In this document: positions 1-9,973 of the stretch, one piece after another
Layout of the letters: the number at the start of each line of letters is the position of its first letter
Numbering within the stretch: the first letter of the stretch is position 1
Assembly (NCBI GenBank): GCA_046154695.1
Contig: JBJXFI010000173.1
Coordinates: 1 to 48,180, forward strand
From: DALYLB01 sp046154695
Lineage (GTDB): Bacteria; Acidobacteriota; Blastocatellia; RBC074
DNA: 48,180 nucleotides
Reading direction: 5' to 3'
Notes under the pieces: model-generated
Seen by the model: the letters and a program-made list of their open reading frames with translations, nothing else
What the model was told of the DNA's origin: nothing
The model's database searches: none
Position numbers and translations under genes: made by a program

Positions 1-3000
1 ATCGCGCGCGCGACGGCAGTCATCGACGCGAGCCGCGCGGGCGCCACTCGCGCGAGCCGCGGCGCATCGCCGATGCGCAGCAGGTCGCGGGCGGCGGCGG
101 GCTCTTTCTGAAAACGGGCCAGACTCCGTGCGTGCAGCTCGGCCAGCACGCGCCGCTCCGGCGGCAGCAAACGCCGCCCGGTCGCTCGCTCAAAGGCCCA
201 GGCGATCTGCCCATCGACTCGGGGCCCGCCCTGCTTCAGCGCCTCCTGCGCAAGCGCGCGGGCCGCCTCGACGAAGATTGGGTCGTTGAGAAGCACCAGC
301 GCCTGCAGCGGCGTGTTCGAATTGACCCGGTTGACCGTGCACTCCTCGCGGGACGGCGCGTCAAAGGTCATCAGGCTCGGATGCAGGAACGTTCGCTGCC
401 AGTGAACATACATTCCGCGGCGATAGAGCGCGCCGCCGTGATCGTGGGAATAGTCCCGAACGGGAAAGTTGAGCGCGCCCAGATATCCTTCCGGCTGGTA
501 TGGCTTCACCGAAGGGCCGCCGAATTGCTCCGTCAGCAGCCCCGAGACGCTGAGCGCGATGTCCCGCACCAATTCCGCGTCCACCCGGAACCGGCTCTGT
601 CGCGCGAGCAGCCGGTTGTCGGGGTCCCGCTCCTCGAGCCGGGGATCGCCCACGCTCGATTGCCGGTAGGCATGGCTGGTGACGATCAGGCGAATGAGGT
701 GGCGCATATCCCAATCGTGCGCCTCCGCGGCCTCAACGCCCACCGTCGGATGAATAAACTCGGACGCCAGCCAGTCGAGCAGTTCCGGATATCGCGGCGC
801 CTCCCCTTGCGATCCCAGATCGTCCAGCGTCCGGGACAGGCCCACGCCGAAGAACTGCCGCCACATCCGGTTCGCGAAGACGCGCGCGGTCAGCGAATTG
901 TCGCGGGAGACGATCCAGTTGGCCAGATCCAGCCGCGTCCCCCGCCGCTCGCCGAGATCGAGCGATCCGAAGACCACCGGGATGGCGGGCTGCACGACCT
1001 CGCCCGACTCATCGAGAAAATTGCCGCGCCGCAGAATGCGGGTCTCGCGCGGCGGAACCGTCTCAACAACCATTACGCGCGGAATCCGCGCATCGAGCAT
1101 ATCCCGCTCGGCCTCCAGGCGCGCGGCGCGAACGACCAGCGGCTGCAGCTCGGCCGACGCCCATTTGAAATGATCGATGACCGCCTTTCGCTGCGCCTCC
1201 GTCCGCTTCTCTTCCGGCTCGCGCAGCGCCGCCGCCACGTCGCTCGGAACGCCCTTCAACGGCCGGGGAAGCTTGATCAAATGATCCGGCCAGGAATGCT
1301 CCCCGGCGGAAAGCGCCAGACGAAAGCGCCCGAGCACCGCCCTGCGCCAGGCCGAATCATGGCGCAATCGAACCGTGATGACCGAGTCGGCCTCGGTGCG
1401 AACCTTTTCCGCGAGGCGCAGCGCCAGAAAGCCGTCCCGGCCGTCACCATACGAGATGCCCCACCCCGTCGCCGGGTCGCCGTCGATCGCGGCCATCGCC
1501 GGATTCTCGATCTGCTGCCCGAAGCCGTCCGTCGTCGCCAGGACGAACGCCAGGCGCGTCGGCCGGCCCGCCCCGCCCGGCGAGACTTCGGCCTCGACTC
1601 CCGTCAGGACGAAGCGATCGCTGCCCCGCGCGAACCGGTCGGCCGGCAGACTCTCGTCCTGCACCGCCTGCACGCCGAGTGCCGTCCATTCCCCCGCGCC
1701 GGGCCTGAGGGTGATCGTGTAGGTCTCGTTATCCGGATTGGCGCCGCTTGCGACCACCAGCCCGTCTCCCGTGATCTCCTCGGTGATCAGATTGCCCCCT
1801 CGGTACGGCGCCACCGTCAGCTTCTCGTCGTTATAGATCCGGAGCGTCGTTCCGTTCGAGGAGGCCGCCGTGAGCGGCCGCAAGAGCTTCCAGGCCAGAC
1901 GCCCCTCCTCGAAATCGGCTCGCGCCCGCCGCTCCCACGCTGACCGGGCCTCCCCGAGCGACTTCGCCCGCTCCGCCAGTTCCGTTTCGATGTAGCCCAA
2001 TTGACGGTTCAATCGATCGAGCTCCCGCCGCTGCTCGTCCGAGGGAACCGACAGCTTCGATCCCCAGGCATTCCGCCCCCGATCCGGAACCAGGCCCGAT
2101 TCCCGAATGTCGGCGAAAAAGGCCTTCATCGAATAGAAATCCTTCGCCAGATAGGGATCGAACTTGTGATCGTGGCATTCGGCGCACCCCATCGTCGCTC
2201 CCATCCAGACCGTGCTCGCCGTTCGCACGCGGTCGGCGGCATACTTGGCCAGATACTCTTTCGGCTGCACGCCGCCCTCGGCCGAGACGCGGTTCAATCG
2301 ATTGAAGGCCGACGCCACCCGCTGCTCGATCGTCGCGTTCGGGAGCAGATCCCCCGCGATCTGCTCCCGCGTAAACTCGTCGAACGGCTTGTTCTCCCGA
2401 AACGCCCGCAACACGTAATCGCGATAGGGCCAGGCCGGGAACGTGTTGTCTCCGTGAAAGCCCGCCGTGTCCGCGTATCGCACCGCGTCGAGCCAGTGCA
2501 TCGCCTGTTTCTCGGCGTATCGAGGCGAGGCGAGCAGCCGGTCCACCAGCCTCTCATAAGCGTCCGGCGCCGCGTCTCCGATAAACTCCGCCACCTCCTT
2601 TGGCGTCGGAGGGATTCCCGTCAAATCGAGCGAGACCCGTCGAATCAACGTCCGCCGATCCGCCTCGGCCGCGGCCGCCAGCCCTTCCTTCTCCAGTCCC
2701 GCGCGTATGAAATCATCGACCGGATTTCGCCGCGGCGCCGCGGAGGACGCGGCAATCGCCGGCGCCGGCGGCCGCCGCAACGGCTGATACGCCCAATGGC
2801 CCTCGTATTTCGCCCCTTCCGCGACCCATCGCCGGATCAGTGCCTTCTGCCCCGCCGTTAAGACCTTGTGCGCCTCCTCCGGCGGCATCACCTCGCCCGC
2901 CTCCGACGAGAAGATTCGTCGCACGATCTCGCTCTCTTCCGGCCGCCCCGGAACGATTGGAATCACTCCGGAGCGGGTCCGCTTCGTCGCCTCCCCCCTC

Positions 3001-3221
3001 ACATCCAGGCGCAATCCCGCCTTCCGCGCGCCCTTGTCCGGCCCATGACACCGAAAACAGGTGTCCGAAAAGATCGGCCGAATGTCCCGGTTGAAGCTCA
3101 CCTCTCCCTCGGCCGATATCCGTCGCGCCATCGTCGCGACACCCGCCGCAAACAACACGATCCCCAGCATCAGAACCTTGAGGCAAAAGACGGGGCGAAA
3201 TCTCTCTTTCATCATGTTCAT
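1..3221 (-). CDS. PSD1 / planctomycete-cytochrome-C multidomain protein, partial (C-terminus beyond window)
   Basis: The frame is open from ATG 3221 to the window edge, about 1073 residues with no stop, so the end of the protein is missing. An N-terminal membrane or signal segment (about residues 12-30) is followed by a PSCyt1-type cytochrome motif CFRCHGPDKG (C55, C58, H59). A DUF1549 region follows, with ARRNP-like and LTGIPPTP motifs and a second CxxCH (C346-H350, then DHKFDP). A poorly conserved insert comes next, then a DUF1553 region with the LTARVFANRMWRQFFG motif. The family is known from Planctomycetes and Acidobacteria, usually beside DUF1501 genes. It is probably an exported or periplasmic c-type-cytochrome-like protein whose substrate is unknown. 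Three in-frame ATGs (3221, 3215, 3212) lie at the start and the first was chosen; no strong Shine-Dalgarno is visible. It is a homologue of the protein at 14954-17962, which lacks the first haem domain. Confidence 0.9.
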   Translation of the reverse strand, partial: MNMMKERFRPVFCLKVLMLGIVLFAAGVATMARRISAEGEVSFNRDIRPIFSDTCFRCHGPDKGARKAGLRLDVRGEATKRTRSGVIPIVPGRPEESEIVRRIFSSEAGEVMPPEEAHKVLTAGQKALIRRWVAEGAKYEGHWAYQPLRRPPAPAIAASSAAPRRNPVDDFIRAGLEKEGLAAAAEADRRTLIRRVSLDLTGIPPTPKEVAEFIGDAAPDAYERLVDRLLASPRYAEKQAMHWLDAVRYADTAGFHGDNTFPAWPYRDYVLRAFRENKPFDEFTREQIAGDLLPNATIEQRVASAFNRLNRVSAEGGVQPKEYLAKYAADRVRTASTVWMGATMGCAECHDHKFDPYLAKDFYSMKAFFADIRESGLVPDRGRNAWGSKLSVPSDEQRRELDRLNRQLGYIETELAERAKSLGEARSAWERRARADFEEGRLAWKLLRPLTAASSNGTTLRIYNDEKLTVAPYRGGNLITEEITGDGLVVASGANPDNETYTITLRPGAGEWTALGVQAVQDESLPADRFARGSDRFVLTGVEAEVSPGGAGRPTRLAFVLATTDGFGQQIENPAMAAIDGDPATGWGISYGDGRDGFLALRLAEKVRTEADSVITVRLRHDSAWRRAVLGRFRLALSAGEHSWPDHLIKLPRPLKGVPSDVAAALREPEEKRTEAQRKAVIDHFKWASAELQPLVVRAARLEAERDMLDARIPRVMVVETVPPRETRILRRGNFLDESGEVVQPAIPVVFGSLDLGERRGTRLDLANWIVSRDNSLTARVFANRMWRQFFGVGLSRTLDDLGSQGEAPRYPELLDWLASEFIHPTVGVEAAEAHDWDMRHLIRLIVTSHAYRQSSVGDPRLEERDPDNRLLARQSRFRVDAELVRDIALSVSGLLTEQFGGPSVKPYQPEGYLGALNFPVRDYSHDHGGALYRRGMYVHWQRTFLHPSLMTFDAPSREECTVNRVNSNTPLQALVLLNDPIFVEAARALAQEALKQGGPRVDGQIAWAFERATGRRLLPPERRVLAELHARSLARFQKEPAAARDLLRIGDAPRLARVAPARLASMTAVARA

Positions 3222-3308
3222 CTGGACACGCTTCTATTTTTGAGTGGAACGATTGTCCCGCCGAAAGACCCGAATCTCGAACAGAAGGCCGGGCCGTACG
3301 GCGCGCGA

Positions 3309-6300
3309 TCAGCGCCTGGCCGGCACTTCACTGTCGAGCGTCTCCGCGATCACGGACAGGAGCAGGTCGGCGGTATAGGGTTTTGGCAGAAAGGTCTTGA
3401 CGCCTTCCCGTGTCGCTTCCGCCAGTTTGCCGGTGGTCTTGACGCCGCTCGTGGCGACGACGCGGATGTCGGGATTGATCTCCTTGAAGGCGCGTATGGC
3501 GCCCGGTCCATCGAGATTGGGCATGACCATATCGGTGAGCACGAGTTGTATGTCGCCGACATGTTCGCGAAAGATCTCGATGGCCTCGGCGCCGTCACAC
3601 GCGACGAGAACCCGGTATCCGTTATTTTCGAGCGTCCTGCTCGTCACCTCGCGTATATCGGCTTCATCATCGACGACCAGAATCAGCTCCCCATTTCCCG
3701 ACGGCAGGTCCACGAGGATTTCCACCGCATGTTCCGGTATGGGAAGATCCTGCGCCGGGATATAGATCTTGAATTCCGTTCCCTGTCCGGGCCGGCTGAG
3801 AACATTGACGAACCCGCCGTGGCCGCGGACGATTCCCTGCACCATGGCCAGCCCCAATCCGGAGCCCTGCCCTTTTCCCTTCGTCGTAAAGAACGGATCG
3901 AAAACGCGATCGAGAATCTCGGGCGGAATCCCGACCCCCGTGTCCGCGACGGTGATTCGGACATACTGCTTCTGCCTGGGGTTGGTGACCAACCGCTCCT
4001 CTTCCTCGACCAGATACCGGTTGCGGGCCTTGATCAGCAGCCGCCCCCCGGCAGGCATCGCGTCCCGGGCGTTGATGCAGAGATTCATCAGCACCTGGTG
4101 GATCTGCGTCGTATCCCCGATGACGGTCCAGAGCCCCTCGGGAAGGATGACCTGCAGCTCGATATTCCTCGGCAGCGTCTCCTTGAGGATCTTCTCGATA
4201 TCCGTGATCAGCAGCGACACCTGGAGCGGCGCCCGCTCGCCCTCGACGCCCTTTGCGAACGAAAGAACCTGATCGATCAGGTCGCGGCCCCGCTCGGCGC
4301 TCTTATGAATCAGGGAGAGCCATCGCTGGCTGTTTTCGTCGGTGAACCGCTGCTGCAGCGTATGCAACGCCATCAGAATGGGGGCCAGCACATTGTTCAG
4401 GTCGTGCGCGATGCCGCTCGCAAGCGCCCCGATGCTCTCCAGGCGCTGCGCCCGCATGGCCATGGACTCGAGCCGCTTCTTCTCTGTCACGTCCGTGTTG
4501 ATGACGAGGATCGATTTGAGCTTCTGCTCCGCGTCATTGATCGCCGTCCAGCGGCATTCGACGACCACCTCCCGCCCATCCTTCGTCACCTGGCGCAGCT
4601 CGCCATGCCACTTCCCATGCGAAATGAGGGTCGCCCGGGCCTTTTCATATTCATGGGGGACATCGCGATGGAGCAGTTCCTCGAGCATCCGCCCGCGCGC
4701 CTCCTCCGCCGTCCATCCATAGAGGCGTTCCGCGCCCTGGTTCCAATAAACGATCCCCTCCCTGATATCGCGGATGATGATGGCGTCCTGCGCCCCGTCG
4801 AGCAGCGCCGCCTGCTGCCGCAGCCGCTCCTCATTTCGCCGGCTCGCGCTGATATTCCGCTGAATCGAGATGAAATGGGTGATCTCGCCGCTCAAATCGC
4901 GAACGGGAGTGATCTGCCAATCAACCGAATACTCGGTGCCATCCTTGCGATAATTGATGGTTTCGCCGGAAAAGCCCTCTCCCCCCCGCAACTGCTCGCG
5001 CATGCGATCGAGAAATTCCCGGCTGGTCTTCTCCCCCTGCAGCAGCCGCGGAGTGGCGCCGATCAATTCATCTTCGCTGTACCCGGTCATCGCGCAGAAC
5101 GCCGGATTGACCGAGAGGATCTCCGGCCCCGGCGGGTCGAGCTGCGCGGTCGTGATCAGAATTCCATCCTGCGAATTCCGCACGACGGAGCTGAGCAATC
5201 GGGAGTACTCCTCGGACTGTTTCCACTCCGTGATCTCCCGCAGGACGCCAATCAGCCGCCCGGGCCGGCCGCTCGCATTTCCGAGGCCCATTCCCCACGT
5301 TTGGACCCACCGCACCTTTCCAGTCTCGTCGACGACCCGAAACTGCAGGTTCTGGATCTCTCCCCCGGCGGCAAGCCTCCGAGCCTCGGCCGCGACGGCG
5401 GCCCGATCCTCGGGGTATACCCGCTCCAACCACGCTTCCATATCCTGGGCCGGGAGGTCGATCACAGTCCGGACATACTCATCGCAGATCAACCGCCCCG
5501 TGGCGGGGTTCCATTCCCAGGCGCCCATCCGCGCCGCGCTCATCGCCAGTCGCAGCCGCTCTTCACTCTCGCGCAACAACCCCTCGGATTGCCGGCGCTC
5601 CGTCACGTCCTGCATGGTGCAGAGAATCTCTTTCGGATTTCCCGCCTCATCGCGGCTGAAAACAACCGAATGACAGTCCATCCATCGCCATTCGCCCGCC
5701 GGATTGCGCATCCGCACGAAATGGCCCCCGACGATCTCCGGCGCGGCCTTCTCCAGTTCCTCCAGTTCCCGAAGGAGCCGCTCCCGGTCTTCCGGATGGA
5801 CGGCGTTCAGGAGACTCGCTCCTCCGCCCGCCCGCTCCCCCGCGGGAAGCATCGCCCCCCCCTGCTCGCTAAAATAGGTTACCCGCCGGTCCTCTACACT
5901 TTGAAGAAAAAAGATGCCCGGCAGCGCATCCGCCAGCCGCTGAACGGCATTCATCCTTTCCCGGTGACGCAGCTCGCGCCGCTTTCGCTCGACGGCATAG
6001 AGAATCGACCGTTGCAGCAATTGCGCATTCATCTGCCACTTCACCAGATAGTCCTGCGCACCCGCCGCCAGCGTCTCTTTCGCGATCTCATCATTGCCGG
6101 TCGCGGTCAGAATGACGACCGGCAGGTCCGGAGCGTGCGCCCGCAGCCTGAGATAGGTTTCCGAACCCGCGCTGTCGGGCAATTCCAGATCGAGAAGCAC
6201 CAGATCCACCTCGGCCGTCTTCAGGTGCTCGACCATCTCGGAGAACCGGCTGGCGACCGCGAGTTCCATCAGCGCCCCGTCGCTCGCAATCAGCCCCTCG

Positions 6301-6362
6301 ACGATTCGCGCGTGAAGCGGATCATTTTCCACCAATAATATTCTGGTGTGTGTAGCAGTCAT
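3309..6362 (-). CDS. hybrid sensor histidine kinase REC-4xPAS-HisKA-HATPase-REC (kinase A)
   Basis: This is a predicted cytoplasmic phosphorelay protein with no membrane segment. Order: receiver domain (about 6-125, phospho-acceptor D58 in VLLDLELPD); four PAS/PAC units (about 130-645, closed by DVTERR, EITEWK, NISASRR and DVTEKKR); dimerisation/phospho-acceptor helix with SGIAHDLNN (H653); HATPase_c with NARDAMP, DTGVGIPP and GSGLGLAM boxes; and a C-terminal receiver with VVDDEAD, TDMVMP and KPYT. The chosen ATG at 6362 has AGGCGG upstream. A GTG at 6386 would add eight residues (first receiver Asp becomes D66) and also has a purine-rich GAGAGG in front. The gene lies 237 bp downstream of a paralogue with the same architecture, probably from duplication. 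Signals sensed by the PAS domains cannot be read from sequence. No DNA-binding output domain is present, so the partner is elsewhere. Confidence 0.95.
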   Translation of the reverse strand: MTATHTRILLVENDPLHARIVEGLIASDGALMELAVASRFSEMVEHLKTAEVDLVLLDLELPDSAGSETYLRLRAHAPDLPVVILTATGNDEIAKETLAAGAQDYLVKWQMNAQLLQRSILYAVERKRRELRHRERMNAVQRLADALPGIFFLQSVEDRRVTYFSEQGGAMLPAGERAGGGASLLNAVHPEDRERLLRELEELEKAAPEIVGGHFVRMRNPAGEWRWMDCHSVVFSRDEAGNPKEILCTMQDVTERRQSEGLLRESEERLRLAMSAARMGAWEWNPATGRLICDEYVRTVIDLPAQDMEAWLERVYPEDRAAVAAEARRLAAGGEIQNLQFRVVDETGKVRWVQTWGMGLGNASGRPGRLIGVLREITEWKQSEEYSRLLSSVVRNSQDGILITTAQLDPPGPEILSVNPAFCAMTGYSEDELIGATPRLLQGEKTSREFLDRMREQLRGGEGFSGETINYRKDGTEYSVDWQITPVRDLSGEITHFISIQRNISASRRNEERLRQQAALLDGAQDAIIIRDIREGIVYWNQGAERLYGWTAEEARGRMLEELLHRDVPHEYEKARATLISHGKWHGELRQVTKDGREVVVECRWTAINDAEQKLKSILVINTDVTEKKRLESMAMRAQRLESIGALASGIAHDLNNVLAPILMALHTLQQRFTDENSQRWLSLIHKSAERGRDLIDQVLSFAKGVEGERAPLQVSLLITDIEKILKETLPRNIELQVILPEGLWTVIGDTTQIHQVLMNLCINARDAMPAGGRLLIKARNRYLVEEEERLVTNPRQKQYVRITVADTGVGIPPEILDRVFDPFFTTKGKGQGSGLGLAMVQGIVRGHGGFVNVLSRPGQGTEFKIYIPAQDLPIPEHAVEILVDLPSGNGELILVVDDEADIREVTSRTLENNGYRVLVACDGAEAIEIFREHVGDIQLVLTDMVMPNLDGPGAIRAFKEINPDIRVVATSGVKTTGKLAEATREGVKTFLPKPYTADLLLSVIAETLDSEVPARR

Positions 6363-6599
6363 CCAATCACCGCCTGTCAGGTTCACCGATTACCTCTCTC
6401 CGATTTGGAACACGGGAGGAAGCTCCCATGCACCGGCGGGCAATCATCCGAATGAGAAAGCCATAAAATTCGCCTGCGCGTCCGGGACTTCGCCGCAGCC
6501 TCTTTCTCACCCTTCGCCTCTTCCTCACCTTTGTCGATACCGCTTCGCGGGCCCCGGGATCATCCACCGCCGAGAGTCTTCCAGCAGCGGGCGCGTCTG

Positions 6600-9500
6600 T
6601 CAATTCCGCTCGATATTTTCCGCCATCGCGTTGAGCAATTGAAGGGCGGTATAGGGTTTCCAGAGAATGGTCTGAATCCCCGAGCGATCCGCCACCGCGA
6701 GTTGTTCCTGGGTGCGGAGCCCGCTTGTCCCGATGATCTTGACCGGGTGCTTTATCCGGCCGACCAGGCCGTCGAGAATGAGGTCGTCATATTGCGGAAG
6801 CGAGAGATCCGCCAGAATGAGGGCGATCTCGGCGGCGTGCGCGGCGCAAAGCGCCATCGCCTCTTCCCGGTTCGCCGCCCCGACCGCCCGATAGCCATTC
6901 GCCTCCAGCGTCGCCACCGTGATCTCGCGGACTTCCGGCTCATCATCCACCACCAGAATCAGTTCGCCGCGTCCGTTGGGAGGCGAGCCCTCCCGGTGGA
7001 CATTCGCGACCTCCGCATTCGCGGCCGCGGCCGGCAGATGGACATGAAACTGCGATCCCTTCCCCACCGAGCTCGTGACATTGACGAATCCCCCATGGCT
7101 TCGCACGATCCCCAGCACCGTCGCAAGACCGAGCCCCGTGCCGAAACCGGTCTGTTTGGTCGTGAAGAACGGCTCGAAAGAACGATCGATCAACTCCTGC
7201 GACATCCCGATTCCGGTGTCCACAATCGAAATTTGCACGAACCGGCCGGGCGAGACGGAGTCGATCATCCAGACATCGTCCTCCGTCAGATCGACATTGG
7301 CGGCGGAAAGCATGAGCTGCCCGCCCTCGGGCATCGCGTCCCGCGCATTGAGGCAGAGATTCATCATCACCTGATGAATCTGGGTGGCGTCCCCGACGAC
7401 ATTCCACAAATCCTCGGGCAAATCGACACGGATGGCGATGTTCTTCGGGAGCGTCTCGCTCAGAATCTTCCCGAGATCCGTAATCAGGTTGGCGGTCTTG
7501 AGACAGACGCGTTCCCCGCCCGTTCCGCGGGCGAAGGTCAGGACCTGGTCGACCAGATCGCGGCTTCTCTCGGCGCTCTTGCGGATCATCGAAAGCCATT
7601 TCTGGCTGTTGGGATCGGTGAATCGCTGCTGCAGCGTGTGAATCGAGGTGAGAATCGGCGACAGCCAGTTGTTCAGGTCGTGCGCGATTCCGCTTGCCAG
7701 CGCGCCCACGCTCTCCATCCGCTGCATGCGCAAAAAATGGGATTCGAGACGTTTCCTCTCCGTGATGTCCGTATTGATCACCAGAACCGATTTCGGCTGC
7801 CCCTTCGCATCCCGCATCAGGGTGCTTCGGGACTCGACGATGATGGTCCGCCCGTCGCGAAGGTAATTCTCCATCTCTCCCATCCATTCACCGTGCTCCA
7901 GAAGTGTTGTTCGATAGCCCGCGACCTTCTCTTCCCACTGTTTCGCGGCCGCGGCATCGACCCAGTCAAGCACCCGGGTTCCAATCATCTCCTCGGCCCG
8001 GCAGCCATAGATTCGCTCGGCCGCCTGATTCATAAAGAGCACAATCCCCTCCAGGTCCAGAACGAAGATGGCATCCCGCGCGGCATTGAGAAGTTCGGCC
8101 TGGTCGCGCAGGCGCTCCTCATCCCGTTTCCGCTCGGTGATATCGCGGGCGACGGCGACGATCTCCACGGATTCACCGTTCTCCGGGTTCCGAACCACAC
8201 GGGCCGCGGTTTCCAGCCAGACATAGTGCTGATCCCGATGCAGGTAGCGAAAGGTGAGCAGTCGCGTCACCGGCTCGCTGAGCAGGATGCGCAGCTCATT
8301 CACCAGTTCGGGAATATCATCCGGATGCACCCGCTCGAACACGGCCCGGCCGATTCGCTCCTCCGGCCGAAAGCCGAGGAGCCGGATCGACGCCGGGGAA
8401 AGGTAGAGGCACCTGCCCTCCAGATCATACCGGGCGATGACATCCGAGGAGTTCTCCGCGAGCAGTCGATAGCGCTCCTCGCTCTCGCGGAGCGCGCGTT
8501 CGGCCCGCACCCGCTCGGTGACGTCCCGGGCGATGAACCGGACCACCGGATGGGCCGCGTTGTCCTGCCGCACGGAATTGTCATACTCGACGATCCGTTC
8601 CTCGCCGTCTTCCCGGTGGACAAGCATCTTGCCGCTCGCGCGCGATTGCGTGCGAAGCGTCTCCAGATAGTCCGGGAACCTGCTTCGGACCTCCGGCGCG
8701 AGGAACTCCGATATCCGGCGGCCGATGAGATCCTCCGTTCCCGCTCCCCCGGTGAAATGAACGAGGCTCTGATTGACGCTCAGCAGGCGTCCTTCCAGAT
8801 CATGCGTGCCGATCATCAGGCCGCTGTTCTCAACCAGATCGCGATACCGGTCCTCGGTCTGCCGCCGTGCCTCTTCCGCCAGTTTCCGATCGGTCACATC
8901 ATGGGCGGTAATCAGAATCTGCGAGGGATTGCCCTCGGCGTCCCGCTGAAAGACCGTGCATTCGCAGCTCAGCCACCGCCACCGGGAATCGAACTGCTGA
9001 AAGCGGCACGTCGCCTCGATCACCTTCTCCGCATTAGGCCCATACAGCCGACGGAGCGACGCGATCCAAGCCTCCAGATCCTCGGGGTGCAGTATTTCAT
9101 CCGGGGGAATCCGCCGAACGTCCTCGGGTGTCCGCCCGAGAAAATTGCGGGCCTGCGCGTTGACGTAGACGATCCGGAACTCCCGCAGGTCGAGGAGCGA
9201 GATCATCTCGGGCGTCGATTCGGCGATCCGCTGCAACAGGTGCTGGCTCTCGCGAAGCGCGGTCTCGCTTCGATGCCGCTCGATCGCATACCGGATCGCC
9301 CGGTTCAACAGATGACGGTCCACCTGATCCTTCACCAGATAGTCCTGCGCCCCCCCCTGCAGCGCGTTCCTCGCGTACTCCTCGTCATCGTGCGAGGTAA
9401 GCACGATGATCGGCACCTCGGACGAATACCGGCGCGCCCGCTCCAGCGTCGATCCGCCAAAACTGTCCGGGAGCGACAGATCCAGCAAGACCAGATCGAT

Positions 9501-9653
9501 TCCTCCGCGGGAGAGCCGCTCCAGGCCGTCCTTCAGGCAGTCCGCCGTCTCGAACTCAAAGGCCCCCGGGCTCAGTCTGATCAACTCCGTGATCGTCTGC
9601 CGATACAGATCATCGTCTTCAATCAACAGGATCTTCTCTGTTTCACCGTTCAT
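6600..9653 (-). CDS. hybrid sensor histidine kinase REC-4xPAS-HisKA-HATPase-REC (kinase B)
   Basis: This paralogue of the neighbouring kinase has the same domain order: receiver (IEDDD start, D58 in VLLDLSLPD); four PAS units ending DVTDRK, DVTERV, DITERK and DITERK; HisKA with SGIAHDLNN (H658); HATPase_c with NARDAMPEG, DTGIGM and GTGLGLA; and a terminal receiver (VVDDEPE, LADLSLP, WKPYT). There is no transmembrane segment, so it is likely a soluble sensor. ATG 9653 has only a weak GGGTAA upstream. It is the upstream gene of the pair. The stop at 6600 is followed by 237 bp without an obvious terminator, so co-transcription with kinase A is possible. It is transcribed divergently from the M20 hydrolase at 9974. 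The two proteins are most alike in the HisKA/HATPase block and least alike in the PAS units, which fits duplicated signalling with diverged sensing. Confidence 0.95.
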   Translation of the reverse strand: MNGETEKILLIEDDDLYRQTITELIRLSPGAFEFETADCLKDGLERLSRGGIDLVLLDLSLPDSFGGSTLERARRYSSEVPIIVLTSHDDEEYARNALQGGAQDYLVKDQVDRHLLNRAIRYAIERHRSETALRESQHLLQRIAESTPEMISLLDLREFRIVYVNAQARNFLGRTPEDVRRIPPDEILHPEDLEAWIASLRRLYGPNAEKVIEATCRFQQFDSRWRWLSCECTVFQRDAEGNPSQILITAHDVTDRKLAEEARRQTEDRYRDLVENSGLMIGTHDLEGRLLSVNQSLVHFTGGAGTEDLIGRRISEFLAPEVRSRFPDYLETLRTQSRASGKMLVHREDGEERIVEYDNSVRQDNAAHPVVRFIARDVTERVRAERALRESEERYRLLAENSSDVIARYDLEGRCLYLSPASIRLLGFRPEERIGRAVFERVHPDDIPELVNELRILLSEPVTRLLTFRYLHRDQHYVWLETAARVVRNPENGESVEIVAVARDITERKRDEERLRDQAELLNAARDAIFVLDLEGIVLFMNQAAERIYGCRAEEMIGTRVLDWVDAAAAKQWEEKVAGYRTTLLEHGEWMGEMENYLRDGRTIIVESRSTLMRDAKGQPKSVLVINTDITERKRLESHFLRMQRMESVGALASGIAHDLNNWLSPILTSIHTLQQRFTDPNSQKWLSMIRKSAERSRDLVDQVLTFARGTGGERVCLKTANLITDLGKILSETLPKNIAIRVDLPEDLWNVVGDATQIHQVMMNLCLNARDAMPEGGQLMLSAANVDLTEDDVWMIDSVSPGRFVQISIVDTGIGMSQELIDRSFEPFFTTKQTGFGTGLGLATVLGIVRSHGGFVNVTSSVGKGSQFHVHLPAAAANAEVANVHREGSPPNGRGELILVVDDEPEVREITVATLEANGYRAVGAANREEAMALCAAHAAEIALILADLSLPQYDDLILDGLVGRIKHPVKIIGTSGLRTQEQLAVADRSGIQTILWKPYTALQLLNAMAENIERN

Positions 9654-9973
9654 AATTACCCGAACCGAGTCGATGTTGTGGATGTTGTACCAGGGCGTCT
9701 CTGGAGTTGGTGTTTCGGAAAAGAATGCAATTCGACGTATATTGTTTCAGTCGCGATGCCCGCATCATCGCGATTCTATTGGTCCGTCAATATGCTTGCA
9801 AGCGGGTGCGCCAGGATATGTTCAAATCATTTTTAGCCGCTGAGAGGATCTCGAAAGCGCTCCGGGAGCGCTCCCAATCCGGCTCCATCTCATTTAGAAT
9901 CGCCTCGCAAGACCAAAATCTCAATCGCGCAAATCACCCTGCACCCATTAATTCACTATCTGGAGGTTTGTCC
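9654..9973. promoter_or_regulatory. divergent intergenic region, kinase B / M20 hydrolase, with a 17-bp palindrome
   Basis: This 320-bp gap separates two divergent genes and must hold both promoters, though no convincing -35/-10 pair stands out. At 9856-9872 lies a perfect palindrome AGCGCTCC-G-GGAGCGCT (8-bp arms, 1-bp centre), about 100 bp before the hydrolase start. It could be an operator or a small hairpin. A good ribosome-binding site GGAGG (9962-9966) precedes ATG 9974. Confidence 0.4.

Noticed and set aside
132..1943. 600-codon plus-strand open frame at the window start
   Set aside because: The minus-strand frame across the same bases encodes an unmistakable PSD1 protein with CxxCH motifs that simply runs off the window edge.
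2868..6338. Very long plus-strand open frame (over 1100 codons) opposite kinase A
   Set aside because: It is antisense to a protein with clear kinase and receiver motifs. The translated product is Arg/Pro/Gln-rich with no domain signature; long antisense frames are expected in GC-rich coding DNA.
6367..6603. 78-codon minus-strand frame between the two kinases, overlapping the stop of kinase B
   Set aside because: It starts at a TTG without Shine-Dalgarno, is Arg-rich and featureless; only its position is suggestive.
6531..9836. Very long plus-strand open frame opposite kinase B
   Set aside because: Same reason: shadow of a recognised hybrid kinase, with low-complexity composition and no motif.
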